DNA of 45,620 nt, taken from positions 1-45,620 of the forward strand of contig CAIOLO010000016.1 in NCBI GenBank assembly GCA_903859155.1. The letters are read 5' to 3'. The stretch comes from an uncultured beta proteobacterium (lineage in GTDB: Bacteria; Pseudomonadota; Gammaproteobacteria; Burkholderiales; SG8-39). Shown one piece after another: positions 35,659 through 45,620 of this stretch (positions are counted from its first letter, which is position 1; each line of letters starts with the position of its first letter). A program made the position numbers and the translations under genes. The notes under the pieces were generated by a model. It was not told the origin of the DNA. It did no database searches and saw only the letters and a program-made list of their open reading frames with translations.

Positions 35659-35691
35659 TATCGCCGGTGCCGGGAGGACGGGCTGACCAAG

Positions 35692-35711
35692 GCCGCTGAG
35701 ATGCCAGCGGC
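35692..35711 (+). terminator. hairpin after aroB, probable operon end
   Basis: GCCGCTG-AGATGC-CAGCGGC is a perfect seven-base-pair stem, 33 bp past the aroB stop. Only a mixed TAATGTCTT follows, so termination may be partial. Confidence 0.5.
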
Positions 35712-35773
35712 TAATGTCTTGATGCAATGCAATATCACTGGTAAATTCCTAGGTCCCACTTTACTTTTTGTCG

Positions 35774-35787
35774 GGCGCAACGGCGCC
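35774..35787 (+). promoter_or_regulatory. short stem-loop in the gltB leader
   Basis: GGCGC-AACG-GCGCC, 25 bp before the gltB GTG start. It could slow ribosome access or be incidental. Confidence 0.3.
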
Positions 35788-35811
35788 TGAAAAATATTAC
35801 GAGGTTGCCGC

Positions 35812-38800
35812 GTGAATAGGCCCGACATTCCGGAGAAGCAGGGTCTTTACGACCCAAAAAATGAGCATGACGCCTGCGGCGTGGGCTTTGTGGCGCACAT
35901 TCGCGGTGCGAAATCGCACTCGATTGTGGAGCAGGGACTGACGATTCTGCGCAACCTGACCCATCGCGGGGCGGTTGGCGCCGATCCCCTGGCCGGGGAC
36001 GGAGCAGGAATTCTGATCCAGGTCCCCGATGCATTGTTTCGGGACGAGATGGCCAAGCAGGGGGTGACATTACCCGCGCCTGGCCAATATGGAGTGGGCA
36101 TGGTGTTCCTGCCCCAGGAACCGGCATCACGCTTCGCCTGCGAATATGAAATAGAACGCGCGATCAAGGATGAAGGCCAGGTTCTTTTGGGATGGCGCGA
36201 CGTACCCCGCGACAATTCCGGTTTGGGCGATTCCGTAAAGCGCATTGAACCGGTTATTCGCCAGGTTTTTATCGGGCGCGGTACGGATGTGACAGTTACC
36301 GATGCGCTGGAACGTAAGCTTTACATAATACGAAAAAGCTCAGGACACGCCATTCAAGCGCTGGCTCTTGCCCATGGCAAGGAGTTTTATGTCCCGTCGA
36401 TGTCGGCGCGTACCTTGGTGTACAAGGGCATGCTTCTGGCCGACCAAGTTGGTCAATATTATCTGGACCTTCAGGATGCGCGCGTAGTTTCGGCCCTTGC
36501 GCTGGTTCACCAGCGATTCTCGACCAACACCTTTCCAACCTGGGACCTGGCCCATCCGTTCCGGATAATCGCGCACAACGGCGAGATAAATACCCTGCGC
36601 GGAAACGTCAACTGGATCCGCGCACGCAAAGGCGCCATATTCAGTCCGATTCTTGGCGAGGATCTGGATAAGGTATGGCCATTGATTTATGACGGGCAGT
36701 CCGATTCTGCGTCGTTTGATAACGCGCTCGAATTGCTTGTCATGAGTGGATATTCGATCCCGCATGCGATGATGTTGATGATACCCGAGGCATGGGAGGG
36801 CCATACGCAAATGGACCCGAGTCGTCGCGCGTTTTATGAGTATCACGCCGCAATGATGGAGCCATGGGATGGGCCGGCGTCGATAGCCTTTACCGATGGA
36901 CGGCAGATCGGGGCTACGCTGGACCGCAATGGTCTTCGCCCGTCGCGCTATATTGTCACCGATGACGATCTGGTGATTATGGGGTCCGAGTGTGGTTGCC
37001 TGCCGATTCCCGAAGAAAAAATCGTCAAGAAGTGGCGCCTTCAGCCGGGCAAGATGTTCCTTGTCGATCTGGAAAAGGGCCGAATTATCGACGACAAGGA
37101 ACTGAAAGAAACTCTTGCGCACGCCAAACCGTACGCGGAATGGATGGAACGCATACGCATAAAACTGGACGACGTGGAATCGGACAAGCAGCAGCCGGAG
37201 CGATCCACGGTTTCGCTTCTGGACAGGCAGCAGGCTTTTGCCTATACCCAGGAGGACATCAAATTTTTACTCGCGCCGATGGCCGAGTTCGGCGAAGAGC
37301 CCACTGGATCAATGGGTAACGACTCACCGCTGGCAGTTCTGTCGTCAAAAAACAAGACCCTGTACCACTACTTTAAACAATTGTTCGCGCAGGTTACCAA
37401 TCCTCCCATCGATCCGATCCGCGAAGAACTTGTCACCTCTTTGGTGTCATTTATCGGCCCCAAACCCAACCTTCTGGGAATCGATGAAAGAAATCCGCCG
37501 TTGCGGCTCGAGGTCAGCCAGCCGGTCCTGGATTTCTTCGAAATGGAGAAGATTCGGCACATTGACCGTTATACAGATGGGAAATTCAAGTCCTTTGAGC
37601 TGGATATTTGCTATCCGGTAGTCTGGGGCAAGCAGGCGATTGAGGCGCGACTTGCTTCGCTCGCGGCACAGGCCGAGGACGCGGTGCGCGCGGGATACTC
37701 GATCATCATCATTTCGGATCGTCGCATCGACAAGGAGAATGTTGCAATCCCGGCGTTATTGACGCTATCCACGATTCACCAACACCTGACCAACAAAGGC
37801 CTGCGCACCAGCACGGGTCTGGTTGTGGAGACCGGGAGTGCGCGAGAAGTGCACCATTTTTGCCTTTTGGGCGGATATGGTGCGGAAGCCATACACCCCT
37901 ATCTGGCCATGGAGGCGTTGCTCGAAATTTCAGGGGCGAAGCAGATTCTGGAAAATGACGCCACCAAAAACGCGATCAAGAGCTATGTCAAAGCAATCGG
38001 AAAGGGCCTGCGAAAGGTCATGTCCAAGATGGGCATTTCCACCTACATGTCGTACACAGGTGCCCAGATCTTCGAAGCAGTCGGTTTATCGCAGAGTCTG
38101 GTGGACAAATATTTCTCAGGCACCAATTCCAGTGTCGGAGGAATCGATGTCTTCGGACTTGCAGAGGAAACCATACGAGTGCATGAAAGTGCCTTTGGCG
38201 AGGACCCTCTGCTAGCAAACAGTCTGAATGTGGGTGGCGAATACGCGTGGCGAGTTCGTGGCGAGGAGCACATGTGGACACCGGATGCGATCGCCAAGCT
38301 GCAGCATTCGACTCGAAGCAACTCCTATGCAACCTACAAGGAGTACGCGAGCATCATCAACGATCAATCGCGTCGCCATATGACTTTTCGCGGTTTGTTC
38401 GAGTTTCGCTATGACGAATGCACACCGATCCCAATCGAGCAGGTTGAGCCCGCAAGCGAAATCGTAAAACGATTTTCCACTGGTGCAATGTCCCTGGGTT
38501 CGATATCAACCGAAGCGCATACGTCTCTCGCAATTGCCATGAATAGAATCGGCGGCAAGTCGAATACGGGCGAGGGCGGCGAAGACCGAAACCGCTACGA
38601 ACCGATCAGGGCCGGTGAAACGCTCGCGTCTCGTCTCGGGGCTTCCCAGATCGAGCGCGATCTTGTTCTCAAAGAAGGCGACCTTCTCAAATCGAAAATA
38701 AAGCAGGTCGCATCGGGCCGCTTCGGCGTAACGGCGGAATATTTGTCCTCGGCCGAGCAGATCCAGATAAAAATGGCGCAGGGCGCCAAACCCGGAGAGG

Positions 38801-40470
38801 GAGGCCAACTGCCCGGGAAAAAGGTCTCCGATTACATTGCGAAATTGCGTTACTCCACTCCGGGAGTGGAGTTGATATCCCCACCACCGCATCACGATAT
38901 CTACTCAATCGAAGATCTTGCACAGTTAATTCACGACCTTAAAAATGCCAATTGCGAAGCTTCCATCAGCGTGAAGCTGGTTTCCGAAGTAGGCATCGGC
39001 ACGGTCGCGGCTGGGGTTTCCAAGGCGAAGGCCGATCACGTGACAATTTCAGGTCACGACGGTGGAACCGGCGCGAGCCCATTGTCGTCGCTCAAACATG
39101 CCGGCACACCCTGGGAACTGGGATTGGCCGAAACGCAACAGACATTGGTACTCAATCGTTTGCGTGGGCGCATAGCGGTTCAGGTTGATGGACAGATTAA
39201 GACCGGTCGCGACGTGGTCATCGGCGCGATGTTAGGTGCGGATGAATTTGGATTTGCCACGGCGCCGCTGGTTGTACAAGGCTGCATCATGATGAGGAAG
39301 TGTCACCTCAATACCTGCCCTGTGGGCGTGGCCACGCAAGATCCGGTCTTGAGAAGAAAATTCGCCGGAAAGCCGGAATATGTCATCAATTATTTCTTTT
39401 TTGTCGCCGAAGAAGTGCGGGAGCTGATGGCCGCTCTCGGCGTTCGCAAGTTTGGTGACCTGATCGGTGCGGCCAAATTGCTTGACGTAAAAAAGGGTAT
39501 TGAGCACTGGAAAGCAAAGGGACTTAACTTTTCCCGAGTGTTTCATGTGCCTTCAATGCCAACGGACGTTGCCCGGTCGCACCAGGAGAAGCAGGACCAC
39601 GGTCTTGATCGGGCACTTGATCATCGGCTGATTGAGTTGTCGGCCTCGGCGTTGATGCAAGGCGAGAGGGTGACCATAGACATGCCGATACGCAATATCA
39701 ACCGCACGGTGGGCACCATGCTCTCGGGTGAGGTTGCGAAGCGCTTTGGTCATTCAGGCTTACCTGACGATTCGATCCATGTCAGGCTGGCCGGATCCGC
39801 CGGGCAGAGTTTCGGCGCATTTCTCGCCAAAGGTGTAACCCTCAATTTAATTGGCGATACCAACGATTACTGTGGAAAAGGGCTCTCCGGAGGACGCATC
39901 AGCGTACAGCCGTCGGCGAAATTCCGTGGTAATCCGAGCGAGAACATTATTACCGGCAATGTGGTGCTTTACGGCGCCATCGCCGGCGAAGCCTACTTTC
40001 GCGGTGTGGGCGGCGAGCGCTTCGCGGTTAGAAACTCAGGAGCGAGTACCGTGGTCGAAGGGGTTGGGGATCATTGCTGCGAGTACATGACTGGCGGTAC
40101 TGTGGTCGTGTTGGGCGATACCGGACGGAACTTCGCCGCAGGAATGTCGGGTGGCGTCGCCTATGTATTGGATGAAACGGGCACTTTCTCCGATCGCTGC
40201 AACTTTGCCATGGTGGATCTGGAACCCGTTTTGTCCGAATCCGAGCAGCAGGCAAAGATTCCCGCAGACATCTGGCATTTGCAGGACACAGATGAGCATA
40301 TCCTGCGCCATTTAATTGAAAGACATGTCAAATATACTGGAAGCCAGCGTGCTCAAGATATTCTTGAGCACTGGGTTGAACGCCGGGCGCGTTTTGTCAA
40401 GGTTTTCCCGAAAGAGTACCGTCGCGCGCTGGCAGAGAATGCGGCGGCAACGCGGCGCGACGCGGCCTGA
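35812..40470 (+). CDS. gltB: glutamate synthase (NADPH) large subunit
   Basis: GltB takes ammonia from glutamine and makes glutamate from 2-oxoglutarate, with electrons from GltD. The 1552-residue protein is full length. The N-terminal Ntn glutaminase is preceded by a 21-residue propeptide; the nucleophile is C22 in [13 protein letters not shown] central domain follows, then the FMN/2-oxoglutarate barrel ([49 protein letters not shown]), the 3Fe-4S cysteines C1158, C1164 and C1169, and the C-terminal GxGxG beta-helix domain ([28 protein letters not shown]). The start is GTG at 35812, with GAGG nearby upstream. gltD follows after 71 bp. Confidence 0.98.
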   Translation: MNRPDIPEKQGLYDPKNEHDACGVGFVAHIRGAKSHSIVEQGLTILRNLTHRGAVGADPLAGDGAGILIQVPDALFRDEMAKQGVTLPAPGQYGVGMVFLPQEPASRFACEYEIERAIKDEGQVLLGWRDVPRDNSGLGDSVKRIEPVIRQVFIGRGTDVTVTDALERKLYIIRKSSGHAIQALALAHGKEFYVPSMSARTLVYKGMLLADQVGQYYLDLQDARVVSALALVHQRFSTNTFPTWDLAHPFRIIAHNGEINTLRGNVNWIRARKGAIFSPILGEDLDKVWPLIYDGQSDSASFDNALELLVMSGYSIPHAMMLMIPEAWEGHTQMDPSRRAFYEYHAAMMEPWDGPASIAFTDGRQIGATLDRNGLRPSRYIVTDDDLVIMGSECGCLPIPEEKIVKKWRLQPGKMFLVDLEKGRIIDDKELKETLAHAKPYAEWMERIRIKLDDVESDKQQPERSTVSLLDRQQAFAYTQEDIKFLLAPMAEFGEEPTGSMGNDSPLAVLSSKNKTLYHYFKQLFAQVTNPPIDPIREELVTSLVSFIGPKPNLLGIDERNPPLRLEVSQPVLDFFEMEKIRHIDRYTDGKFKSFELDICYPVVWGKQAIEARLASLAAQAEDAVRAGYSIIIISDRRIDKENVAIPALLTLSTIHQHLTNKGLRTSTGLVVETGSAREVHHFCLLGGYGAEAIHPYLAMEALLEISGAKQILENDATKNAIKSYVKAIGKGLRKVMSKMGISTYMSYTGAQIFEAVGLSQSLVDKYFSGTNSSVGGIDVFGLAEETIRVHESAFGEDPLLANSLNVGGEYAWRVRGEEHMWTPDAIAKLQHSTRSNSYATYKEYASIINDQSRRHMTFRGLFEFRYDECTPIPIEQVEPASEIVKRFSTGAMSLGSISTEAHTSLAIAMNRIGGKSNTGEGGEDRNRYEPIRAGETLASRLGASQIERDLVLKEGDLLKSKIKQVASGRFGVTAEYLSSAEQIQIKMAQGAKPGEGGQLPGKKVSDYIAKLRYSTPGVELISPPPHHDIYSIEDLAQLIHDLKNANCEASISVKLVSEVGIGTVAAGVSKAKADHVTISGHDGGTGASPLSSLKHAGTPWELGLAETQQTLVLNRLRGRIAVQVDGQIKTGRDVVIGAMLGADEFGFATAPLVVQGCIMMRKCHLNTCPVGVATQDPVLRRKFAGKPEYVINYFFFVAEEVRELMAALGVRKFGDLIGAAKLLDVKKGIEHWKAKGLNFSRVFHVPSMPTDVARSHQEKQDHGLDRALDHRLIELSASALMQGERVTIDMPIRNINRTVGTMLSGEVAKRFGHSGLPDDSIHVRLAGSAGQSFGAFLAKGVTLNLIGDTNDYCGKGLSGGRISVQPSAKFRGNPSENIITGNVVLYGAIAGEAYFRGVGGERFAVRNSGASTVVEGVGDHCCEYMTGGTVVVLGDTGRNFAAGMSGGVAYVLDETGTFSDRCNFAMVDLEPVLSESEQQAKIPADIWHLQDTDEHILRHLIERHVKYTGSQRAQDILEHWVERRARFVKVFPKEYRRALAENAAATRRDAA

Positions 40471-40541
40471 CTCAAAGCTTTATTCTCCTTCGCAATAGCG
40501 CCTTGCATGATTGCGTCAATGACAACTTACAGAATCAGATA

Positions 40542-41999
40542 ATGGGCAAAGTCACCGGATTTATTGAGTATCAGCGCCTTCAGGAGGTTTCCGAGTCCAT
40601 CGAGGGACGCAAGAAGCATTACCGCGAATTTGTTGCGCATTTGACGGATGCCAACGCGAAAATTCAAGGTGCACGTTGCATGGATTGCGGCGTGCCATTC
40701 TGCATGAGCGGCTGTCCGGTCAACAATGTCATTCCGGATTTCAACGATCTTGTGTACCGGGAGGACTGGCTTCGCGCAATCGAAACCCTGCATTCCACCA
40801 ACAATTTTCCAGAATTCACAGGCCGAGTCTGCCCAGCGCCATGCGAGGAAGCATGCACATTGCGAATAAACAGCGATCCGGTTGGAATAAAATCGATTGA
40901 GCACGCGATTATCGACAAGGCCTGGGAACTCGGTTGGGTTCGTCCGCAACTTCCGGCACGCAAGTCCGGCAAGCGTGTCGCGGTGGTCGGATCGGGACCG
41001 GCCGGCTTGGCTGCCGCGCAGCAGTTGGCCAGAGCTGGACATGAGGTCACAGTTTTTGAGAAGAATGATCGCCTTGGCGGTTTGCTTCGATATGGCATTC
41101 CCGATTTCAAACTAGAGAAAGCCAACATTGACCACCGCATAGAACAAATGAGGGCTGAGGGCGTCGAATTTCTTGTAAATCACATGGTTGGAGACGCACC
41201 TGCGGGAGCCGGAAACAAAGAAATCACCAAAGTTGACCCCAAAAAGGTTCTCGCGGATTTTGACGCTGTGGTGCTCTCCGGTGGCGCCGAAGTTCCCCGC
41301 GACCTTCCCGTGCCAGGACGGGAACTTATAGGCGTAAATTTTGCGATGGATTTTCTGCCGTTGCAGAACCGTCGCGTTGCCGGTGACAAAGATGTCCCGG
41401 AACTGTGGGCAACGGGCAAGCATGTTGTGGTCATAGGCGGCGGCGACACGGGTTCCGATTGTGTCGGAACGTCAAATAGGCACGGCGCAAAATCCGTTAC
41501 TCAATTTGAACTATTGCCCATGCCGCCCGTCACGGATACAAATCCTGTTTGGCCCTATTGGCCGCAGCGCATGCGGACATCTTCATCGCACGAAGAGGGT
41601 GCCGAGCGAGACTGGGCGGTTGGCACCAAACGATTCATAGGCGAAGGCGGACGGCTTACGAAATTGATTGCGTCACGTATAAAATGGAAAGACGGCAAGA
41701 TGGAGGAAATTGCCGGATCGGAGTTTGAAGTGCCTGCCGACTTGGTGTTGCTCGCGATGGGGTTTGTCAGTCCTGCGCAGTCGGTATTGCGGGAATTTGG
41801 AGTAATCATGGATGCGCGCGGCAATGCCATCGCAAGCACGGAGGAAAAGGGAGGCTACGCCACATCGGTTTCCGGTGTTTTTGCGGCAGGCGATATGCGG
41901 CGTGGTCAATCTCTGGTTGTCTGGGCGATACGCGAGGGCCGGCAATGCGCTCGCGCAGTGGACGAGTTTTTGATGGGTTGCTCCGAACTGCCACGGTAG
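40542..41999 (+). CDS. gltD: glutamate synthase small subunit
   Basis: GltD oxidises NADPH and feeds electrons through FAD and 4Fe-4S clusters to GltB. The 485-residue product starts at ATG 40542 ([13 protein letters not shown]), the conserved N-terminus; the frame is open 13 codons farther, from a TTG, but that adds nothing recognisable. Cysteine sets [17 protein letters not shown] and [11 protein letters not shown] bind the clusters, [21 protein letters not shown] is the FAD fold and [14 protein letters not shown] the NADPH fold; [21 protein letters not shown] closes the flavin site. The Shine-Dalgarno is weak, which would fit re-initiation or read-on from gltB. Confidence 0.97.
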   Translation: MGKVTGFIEYQRLQEVSESIEGRKKHYREFVAHLTDANAKIQGARCMDCGVPFCMSGCPVNNVIPDFNDLVYREDWLRAIETLHSTNNFPEFTGRVCPAPCEEACTLRINSDPVGIKSIEHAIIDKAWELGWVRPQLPARKSGKRVAVVGSGPAGLAAAQQLARAGHEVTVFEKNDRLGGLLRYGIPDFKLEKANIDHRIEQMRAEGVEFLVNHMVGDAPAGAGNKEITKVDPKKVLADFDAVVLSGGAEVPRDLPVPGRELIGVNFAMDFLPLQNRRVAGDKDVPELWATGKHVVVIGGGDTGSDCVGTSNRHGAKSVTQFELLPMPPVTDTNPVWPYWPQRMRTSSSHEEGAERDWAVGTKRFIGEGGRLTKLIASRIKWKDGKMEEIAGSEFEVPADLVLLAMGFVSPAQSVLREFGVIMDARGNAIASTEEKGGYATSVSGVFAAGDMRRGQSLVVWAIREGRQCARAVDEFLMGCSELPR

Positions 42000-42224
42000 C
42001 GGTAGTTCGTTTTCACACTTGCCGCTTCATCCTGTTTGAGCCAAAAAAGAGGGCTCGACCAAGGATACTGCACCGCAACGGCATCACACCGCGGCGTACT
42101 TATCCGGCTGTTTGCGAAATATTGCTGTTCCGTCGACCAACCCGTCAAGTTCCAGGGAATATTGATCGTCGAGAGCAGGTAAAATTCGTAGAGTTTTCAT
42201 TATTACAAAGCCAGATCACCTCCA

Positions 42225-43580
42225 GTGAACATCGTAATCTTGGCGGCCGGGCAAGGCAAACGCATGTACTCGGATTTGCCGAAGGTGCTGCATCGTCTTG
42301 GCGGCAAGCCACTGCTCACGCATGTTTATGAGGTAGCCAGGTCTCTTCATTCGTCAAGAATATGTATTGTCGATGGACATGGCGGAGACATGGTGCGATG
42401 TTGCATCTCCGACCCGGAGGTGACCTGGGTCAGGCAAGAACGTCAACTGGGCACCGGCCACGCCGTGATGCAGGCTGTTCCACATCTTGATGAGAAATAC
42501 CCGACGCTTGTGCTCTATGGTGATGTGCCGATGATTCGTGCCGATACATTGCGGAGACTGGCAATAGCAGCTAGTGGCGAATTGGGATTGCTCACGGTAA
42601 ATCTTCAGGAACCTGCAGGCTATGGACGCATTATTCGAGACTGCGGCGCGATTGTAGGTATTGTCGAAGAGAAAGATGCCAGCGAAGCCGAGCGTCAGAT
42701 CACCGAAATCAATACCGGTGTAATGATGGCGCCAACGGCAAAACTCAAAGTGTGGCTTTCCCGTTTGTCAGACCAAAACGCCCAGCACGAATATTATCTG
42801 ACCGACGTCGTTGCAATGGCTGCGGTTGATGGGGTAAGGATCGGGAGCACACAGCCGGCGGATAATTGGGAAATTCTTGGCGTAAATAGCCGCTCGCAGC
42901 TGGCGCAACTGGAACGGGTACGCAGGGAAATGATGGCTGAAGCCCTTATGGAGCGCGGCGTTACCCTGCTTGATCCGGCTCGCATAGACATCAGAGGGAG
43001 TCTTGTCTGCGGACGCGATTGTGAAATTGACGTCAATTGTGTTTTTGAAGGCGAAGTGGTGCTCGCCGATCGCGTCAGCGTTGGCGCAAACAGCTTGTTG
43101 CGAAACGTGCAGGTGGATTCTGATACCCGCATTGAGGCATTTTGCCATCTTGAAGAAGCCAGAATAGGCACGCGTTGCAGATTAGGGCCATACGCTCGAA
43201 TCCGTCCGGGAACTGTTCTGTCAACGGACGTCCACATCGGCAATTTTGTCGAAGTGAAAGCGAGCAATATTGGGGCGGGCAGCAAGGCAAACCACCTGTC
43301 CTATATCGGAGACAGCGACGTCGGCTGCAACGTCAATATCGGTGCCGGAACGATTACCTGCAATTATGATGGTGCCGACAAGCATAGAACCGTAATAGAA
43401 GATGACGTTTTCATTGGATCTGACACACAACTGGTTGCTCCAATACGGGTAGGAAAAGGTGCAACACTTGGTGCCGGCACGACCCTTACCCGTGACGCAC
43501 CCGAGGGTAAGCTCACCATTTCCAGGTCTCGACAAACCACCATATCAACGTGGTCACGCCCGAAAAAAAAGAAGGGATGA
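42225..43580 (+). CDS. glmU: bifunctional GlmU (GlcNAc-1-P uridyltransferase / GlcN-1-P acetyltransferase)
   Basis: GlmU acetylates glucosamine-1-phosphate and then uridylates it to UDP-GlcNAc, precursor of peptidoglycan and LPS. The 451-residue protein has the uridyltransferase motif [33 protein letters not shown] and NTGVMMAP, then a left-handed beta-helix with hexapeptide repeats and the acetyltransferase blocks [27 protein letters not shown] and [13 protein letters not shown]. The start is GTG 42225; the next ATG would lose the nucleotide motif. No Shine-Dalgarno is visible before it. glmS follows after 61 bp, so the two make one hexosamine unit. Confidence 0.97.
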   Translation: MNIVILAAGQGKRMYSDLPKVLHRLGGKPLLTHVYEVARSLHSSRICIVDGHGGDMVRCCISDPEVTWVRQERQLGTGHAVMQAVPHLDEKYPTLVLYGDVPMIRADTLRRLAIAASGELGLLTVNLQEPAGYGRIIRDCGAIVGIVEEKDASEAERQITEINTGVMMAPTAKLKVWLSRLSDQNAQHEYYLTDVVAMAAVDGVRIGSTQPADNWEILGVNSRSQLAQLERVRREMMAEALMERGVTLLDPARIDIRGSLVCGRDCEIDVNCVFEGEVVLADRVSVGANSLLRNVQVDSDTRIEAFCHLEEARIGTRCRLGPYARIRPGTVLSTDVHIGNFVEVKASNIGAGSKANHLSYIGDSDVGCNVNIGAGTITCNYDGADKHRTVIEDDVFIGSDTQLVAPIRVGKGATLGAGTTLTRDAPEGKLTISRSRQTTISTWSRPKKKKG

Positions 43581-43641
43581 AAAGCGATAGCCGCTCGCAG
43601 TCCTGTCAACAAGCGGCGACGCTTTCCCGGAGGCTATATCA

Positions 43642-45462
43642 ATGTGTGGAATAGTTGGCGCTATAGCTGGACGCAATGTTGTCCCGATCCTGATAGAAGG
43701 TCTAAAACGGCTTGAGTACCGGGGTTACGATTCAGCCGGTATAGCGGTTCTGAATGGCGGATTGCAACGATTGCGATCCACCGGGCGCGTCGTCGAGCTG
43801 GAAAAAATCGCAGGCTCGCTTAGCGCCACGGTCGGTATTGCCCATACTCGATGGGCGACTCACGGAGTTCCCTCGGAACGCAATGCGCACCCCCATGTTT
43901 CCGGCGGGGTCTCGGTGGTGCACAACGGGATCATTGAAAATCACGATTCGATGCGGGAGGAATTGCGAGGCAAGGGCTATAAGTTCGCCTCAGATACCGA
44001 TACCGAGGTTATCGCCCACCTTGTGCACGATCATCTGCGACAAGGAGGCCCCCTATTCGAAGCCGTACGGAGCGCCACGGTTGAACTCCAGGGTGCGTAC
44101 GCAATCGCGGTTATCGACGAAAGCGATGCAGGTCGGATTGTTGTGGCACGCCATGGGGCGCCATTGTTATTGGGCTTGGGCGTCGACGAAAATTTTGCCG
44201 CGTCGGACGCGTCCGCCTTGATCCAAGTCACCCCACGAATAATCTATCTTGAGGATGGTGATTGTGCTGAACTTAGCCAATCTTCATTGAAGATAATGGA
44301 TGCCTTCGGGAACCTAGTTGAAAGACGCGTCCACATCTCTCAGCTCAGCGCCGCCTCCGTCGAGCTTGGTCAATACAAGACTTTCATGCAAAAGGAGATT
44401 TTCGAACAGCCGATGGCAGTAGCGAATACCCTGGAAGTCGTTACTAGCGCCACCGCCTTGATTCCGGAATTATTCGGTGCACGCGCGGGGGTGATTTTCA
44501 AAGAAACGAACGCAGTACTGATTCTTGCTTGCGGCACCAGTTACCACGCCGGTATGGTTGCACGGTATTGGTTGGAATCCTTGGCGGGGTTGCCTTGTAA
44601 TGTAGAGATCGCCAGCGAATATCGTTATCGGGAATCCGTCTCGAATCCTCGATGCCTGGTTGTAACAATTTCACAGTCTGGGGAGACGGCCGACACGCTG
44701 GCGGCACTTAATTTTGCAAAAGCCCGAGGGCAGGAAAACAGTCTGGCAATCTGCAATGTTCCCGAATCGGCGTTGATTCGGAGCTCCGACCTGCGGTTTT
44801 TGACCCGTGCCGGACCTGAAATCGGAGTGGCATCAACCAAGGCGTTTACGACGCAGCTTGCCTCCCTGGTACTGCTGGCAATGGTATTGGCCAAGGTGCG
44901 CGGTCGCCTGGGAAAACAATGGGAAAGCGAGATGCTGAACTCGCTACGCCATCTACCTGCCGCCCTGACCCGGGTGTTGGGGACTGAGCCTCAGATCGTC
45001 AGATGGGCGGAGTGCCTGGCACCTCATCGACACGCACTCTTCCTCGGTCGAGGCGTCCATTGGCCAATCGCCATGGAAGGGGCACTAAAGCTGAAGGAAA
45101 TCTCCTATATCCACGCCGAGGCTTATGCCGCGGGTGAATTGAAGCACGGCCCGCTTGCTTTGGTAGATCAGGATATGCCGGTATTTGCAATAGCCCCGAA
45201 TGATGAACTATTGGAAAAATTGAAATCCAATCTTCAGGAGGTGAGCGCTCGTGGTGGCAGGTTGTTTGTTCTGGCTGATCAGGATGCCAGATTATCAGAA
45301 GGTTCCGGAACCGACGTCATTCGTATGCCGGATCATGCCGGTATGCTCTCACCGATTCTGCATACGATTCCCTTGCAGATGCTTGCCTACCACGCCGCCA
45401 TATTGCGCGGCAACGATGTCGACAAGCCGCGTAATCTTGCGAAATCCGTGACAGTAGAATAA
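43642..45462 (+). CDS. glmS: glutamine-fructose-6-phosphate aminotransferase (isomerising)
   Basis: GlmS makes glucosamine-6-phosphate from fructose-6-phosphate and glutamine, the entry to amino-sugar synthesis. The 606-residue length is standard. Cys2 ([10 protein letters not shown]) is the glutaminase nucleophile; [22 protein letters not shown] and HNGIIENH belong to this domain. Two SIS sugar-isomerase domains follow ([72 protein letters not shown]) and the end [13 protein letters not shown] is the conserved C-terminus. GGAGG (43629-43633) lies eight bases before the ATG. Confidence 0.98.
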   Translation: MCGIVGAIAGRNVVPILIEGLKRLEYRGYDSAGIAVLNGGLQRLRSTGRVVELEKIAGSLSATVGIAHTRWATHGVPSERNAHPHVSGGVSVVHNGIIENHDSMREELRGKGYKFASDTDTEVIAHLVHDHLRQGGPLFEAVRSATVELQGAYAIAVIDESDAGRIVVARHGAPLLLGLGVDENFAASDASALIQVTPRIIYLEDGDCAELSQSSLKIMDAFGNLVERRVHISQLSAASVELGQYKTFMQKEIFEQPMAVANTLEVVTSATALIPELFGARAGVIFKETNAVLILACGTSYHAGMVARYWLESLAGLPCNVEIASEYRYRESVSNPRCLVVTISQSGETADTLAALNFAKARGQENSLAICNVPESALIRSSDLRFLTRAGPEIGVASTKAFTTQLASLVLLAMVLAKVRGRLGKQWESEMLNSLRHLPAALTRVLGTEPQIVRWAECLAPHRHALFLGRGVHWPIAMEGALKLKEISYIHAEAYAAGELKHGPLALVDQDMPVFAIAPNDELLEKLKSNLQEVSARGGRLFVLADQDARLSEGSGTDVIRMPDHAGMLSPILHTIPLQMLAYHAAILRGNDVDKPRNLAKSVTVE

Positions 45463-45620
45463 GCCTGAAAAAAGCTTTTCAACCTTTTGACTGCAATGGA
45501 CCCTCTAGGATTGGAAAAGGGGCGGGTACATTCTGGAGCACCATTTTCAATGCTGCGGCAATTGAAGCTGAGCCAGTGGCGTTTGATTGATGATCAATGG
45601 CGGTCGACAGTATGCTGAAA
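45463..45620 (+). other. 3' flank of glmS, no supported gene
   Basis: The first bases hold AAAAGCTTTT, a small palindrome that could be part of a terminator. An ATG at 45495 opens a 41-codon frame that closes just before the window edge; it lacks a Shine-Dalgarno and any recognisable motif, so I do not call it a gene. Confidence 0.4.

Noticed and set aside
42214-42223. GATCACCTCC before glmU, equal to the 3' end of 16S rRNA
   Set aside because: It is the anti-Shine-Dalgarno sequence rather than a ribosome-binding site, and no other rRNA sequence surrounds it; a chance ten-base match.
42000-42224. Promoter or small RNA in the 225-bp gltD-glmU gap
   Set aside because: TAAAAT is present without a suitable -35 element, and no convincing hairpin with T-run was found; nothing could be supported.
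45495-45620. 41-codon open frame after glmS
   Set aside because: No ribosome-binding site and no motif; a faint likeness of L-K-L-S-x-x-Q-W to transposase N-termini is too short to rely on.

Overview
The window is a piece of a betaproteobacterial chromosome, probably Burkholderiales or a near relative; I cannot name a genus. The evidence is the gene order mrcA / pilMNOPQ-aroK-aroB ... gltB-gltD and lysA-lptM / cyaY, the engB / cytochrome c4 pair, a Bug-type (TctC) solute-binding protein, and high GC that falls visibly to the right of about position 34000. I saw no rRNA, tRNA, CRISPR array, insertion sequence or prophage gene. All recognised genes look intact except the first, which is cut by the window edge.

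Left part (1-9150): an accessory, catabolic-looking region. It holds a CobW-type metal GTPase (5' end missing), an SDR protein that has lost its catalytic Tyr/Lys pair, an amidohydrolase-2 protein, a class III CoA-transferase and a Xi-class glutathione transferase on the plus strand. Convergent to these are a second, gamma-resorcylate-decarboxylase-like amidohydrolase and a Bug solute-binding protein. A YihX-like HAD phosphatase and a flavin-reductase-like protein follow. Together they suggest handling of an aromatic or organic acid, but the substrate is not readable from sequence.

Middle (9195-20572): mostly minus strand. It holds an RlmL-type rRNA methyltransferase, a duplicated four-helix membrane protein (plus strand), an M1 aminopeptidase coupled to a GNAT acetyltransferase, an overlapping ferredoxin / alpha-beta hydrolase / NodI / NodJ operon, a UbiD-family decarboxylase, hemB and engB.

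20749-24698 (plus strand): cytochrome c4, an ECF sigma factor overlapped by its anti-sigma gene, then the periplasmic methionine sulfoxide reductase msrP-msrQ. The sigma gene and msrP share an upstream motif, CGGAATC-N14-TAT, which looks like an autoregulated ECF promoter. I infer a small envelope oxidative-damage regulon; this is the best candidate here for an undescribed circuit.

24716-45620: housekeeping genes. These are lysA and lptM (minus), cyaY (plus), mrcA (minus), then a long plus-strand run: pilMNOPQ (type IV pilus alignment complex and secretin), aroK-aroB (shikimate pathway), gltB-gltD (glutamate synthase) and glmU-glmS (UDP-GlcNAc synthesis). Several genes in this run start with GTG or TTG.
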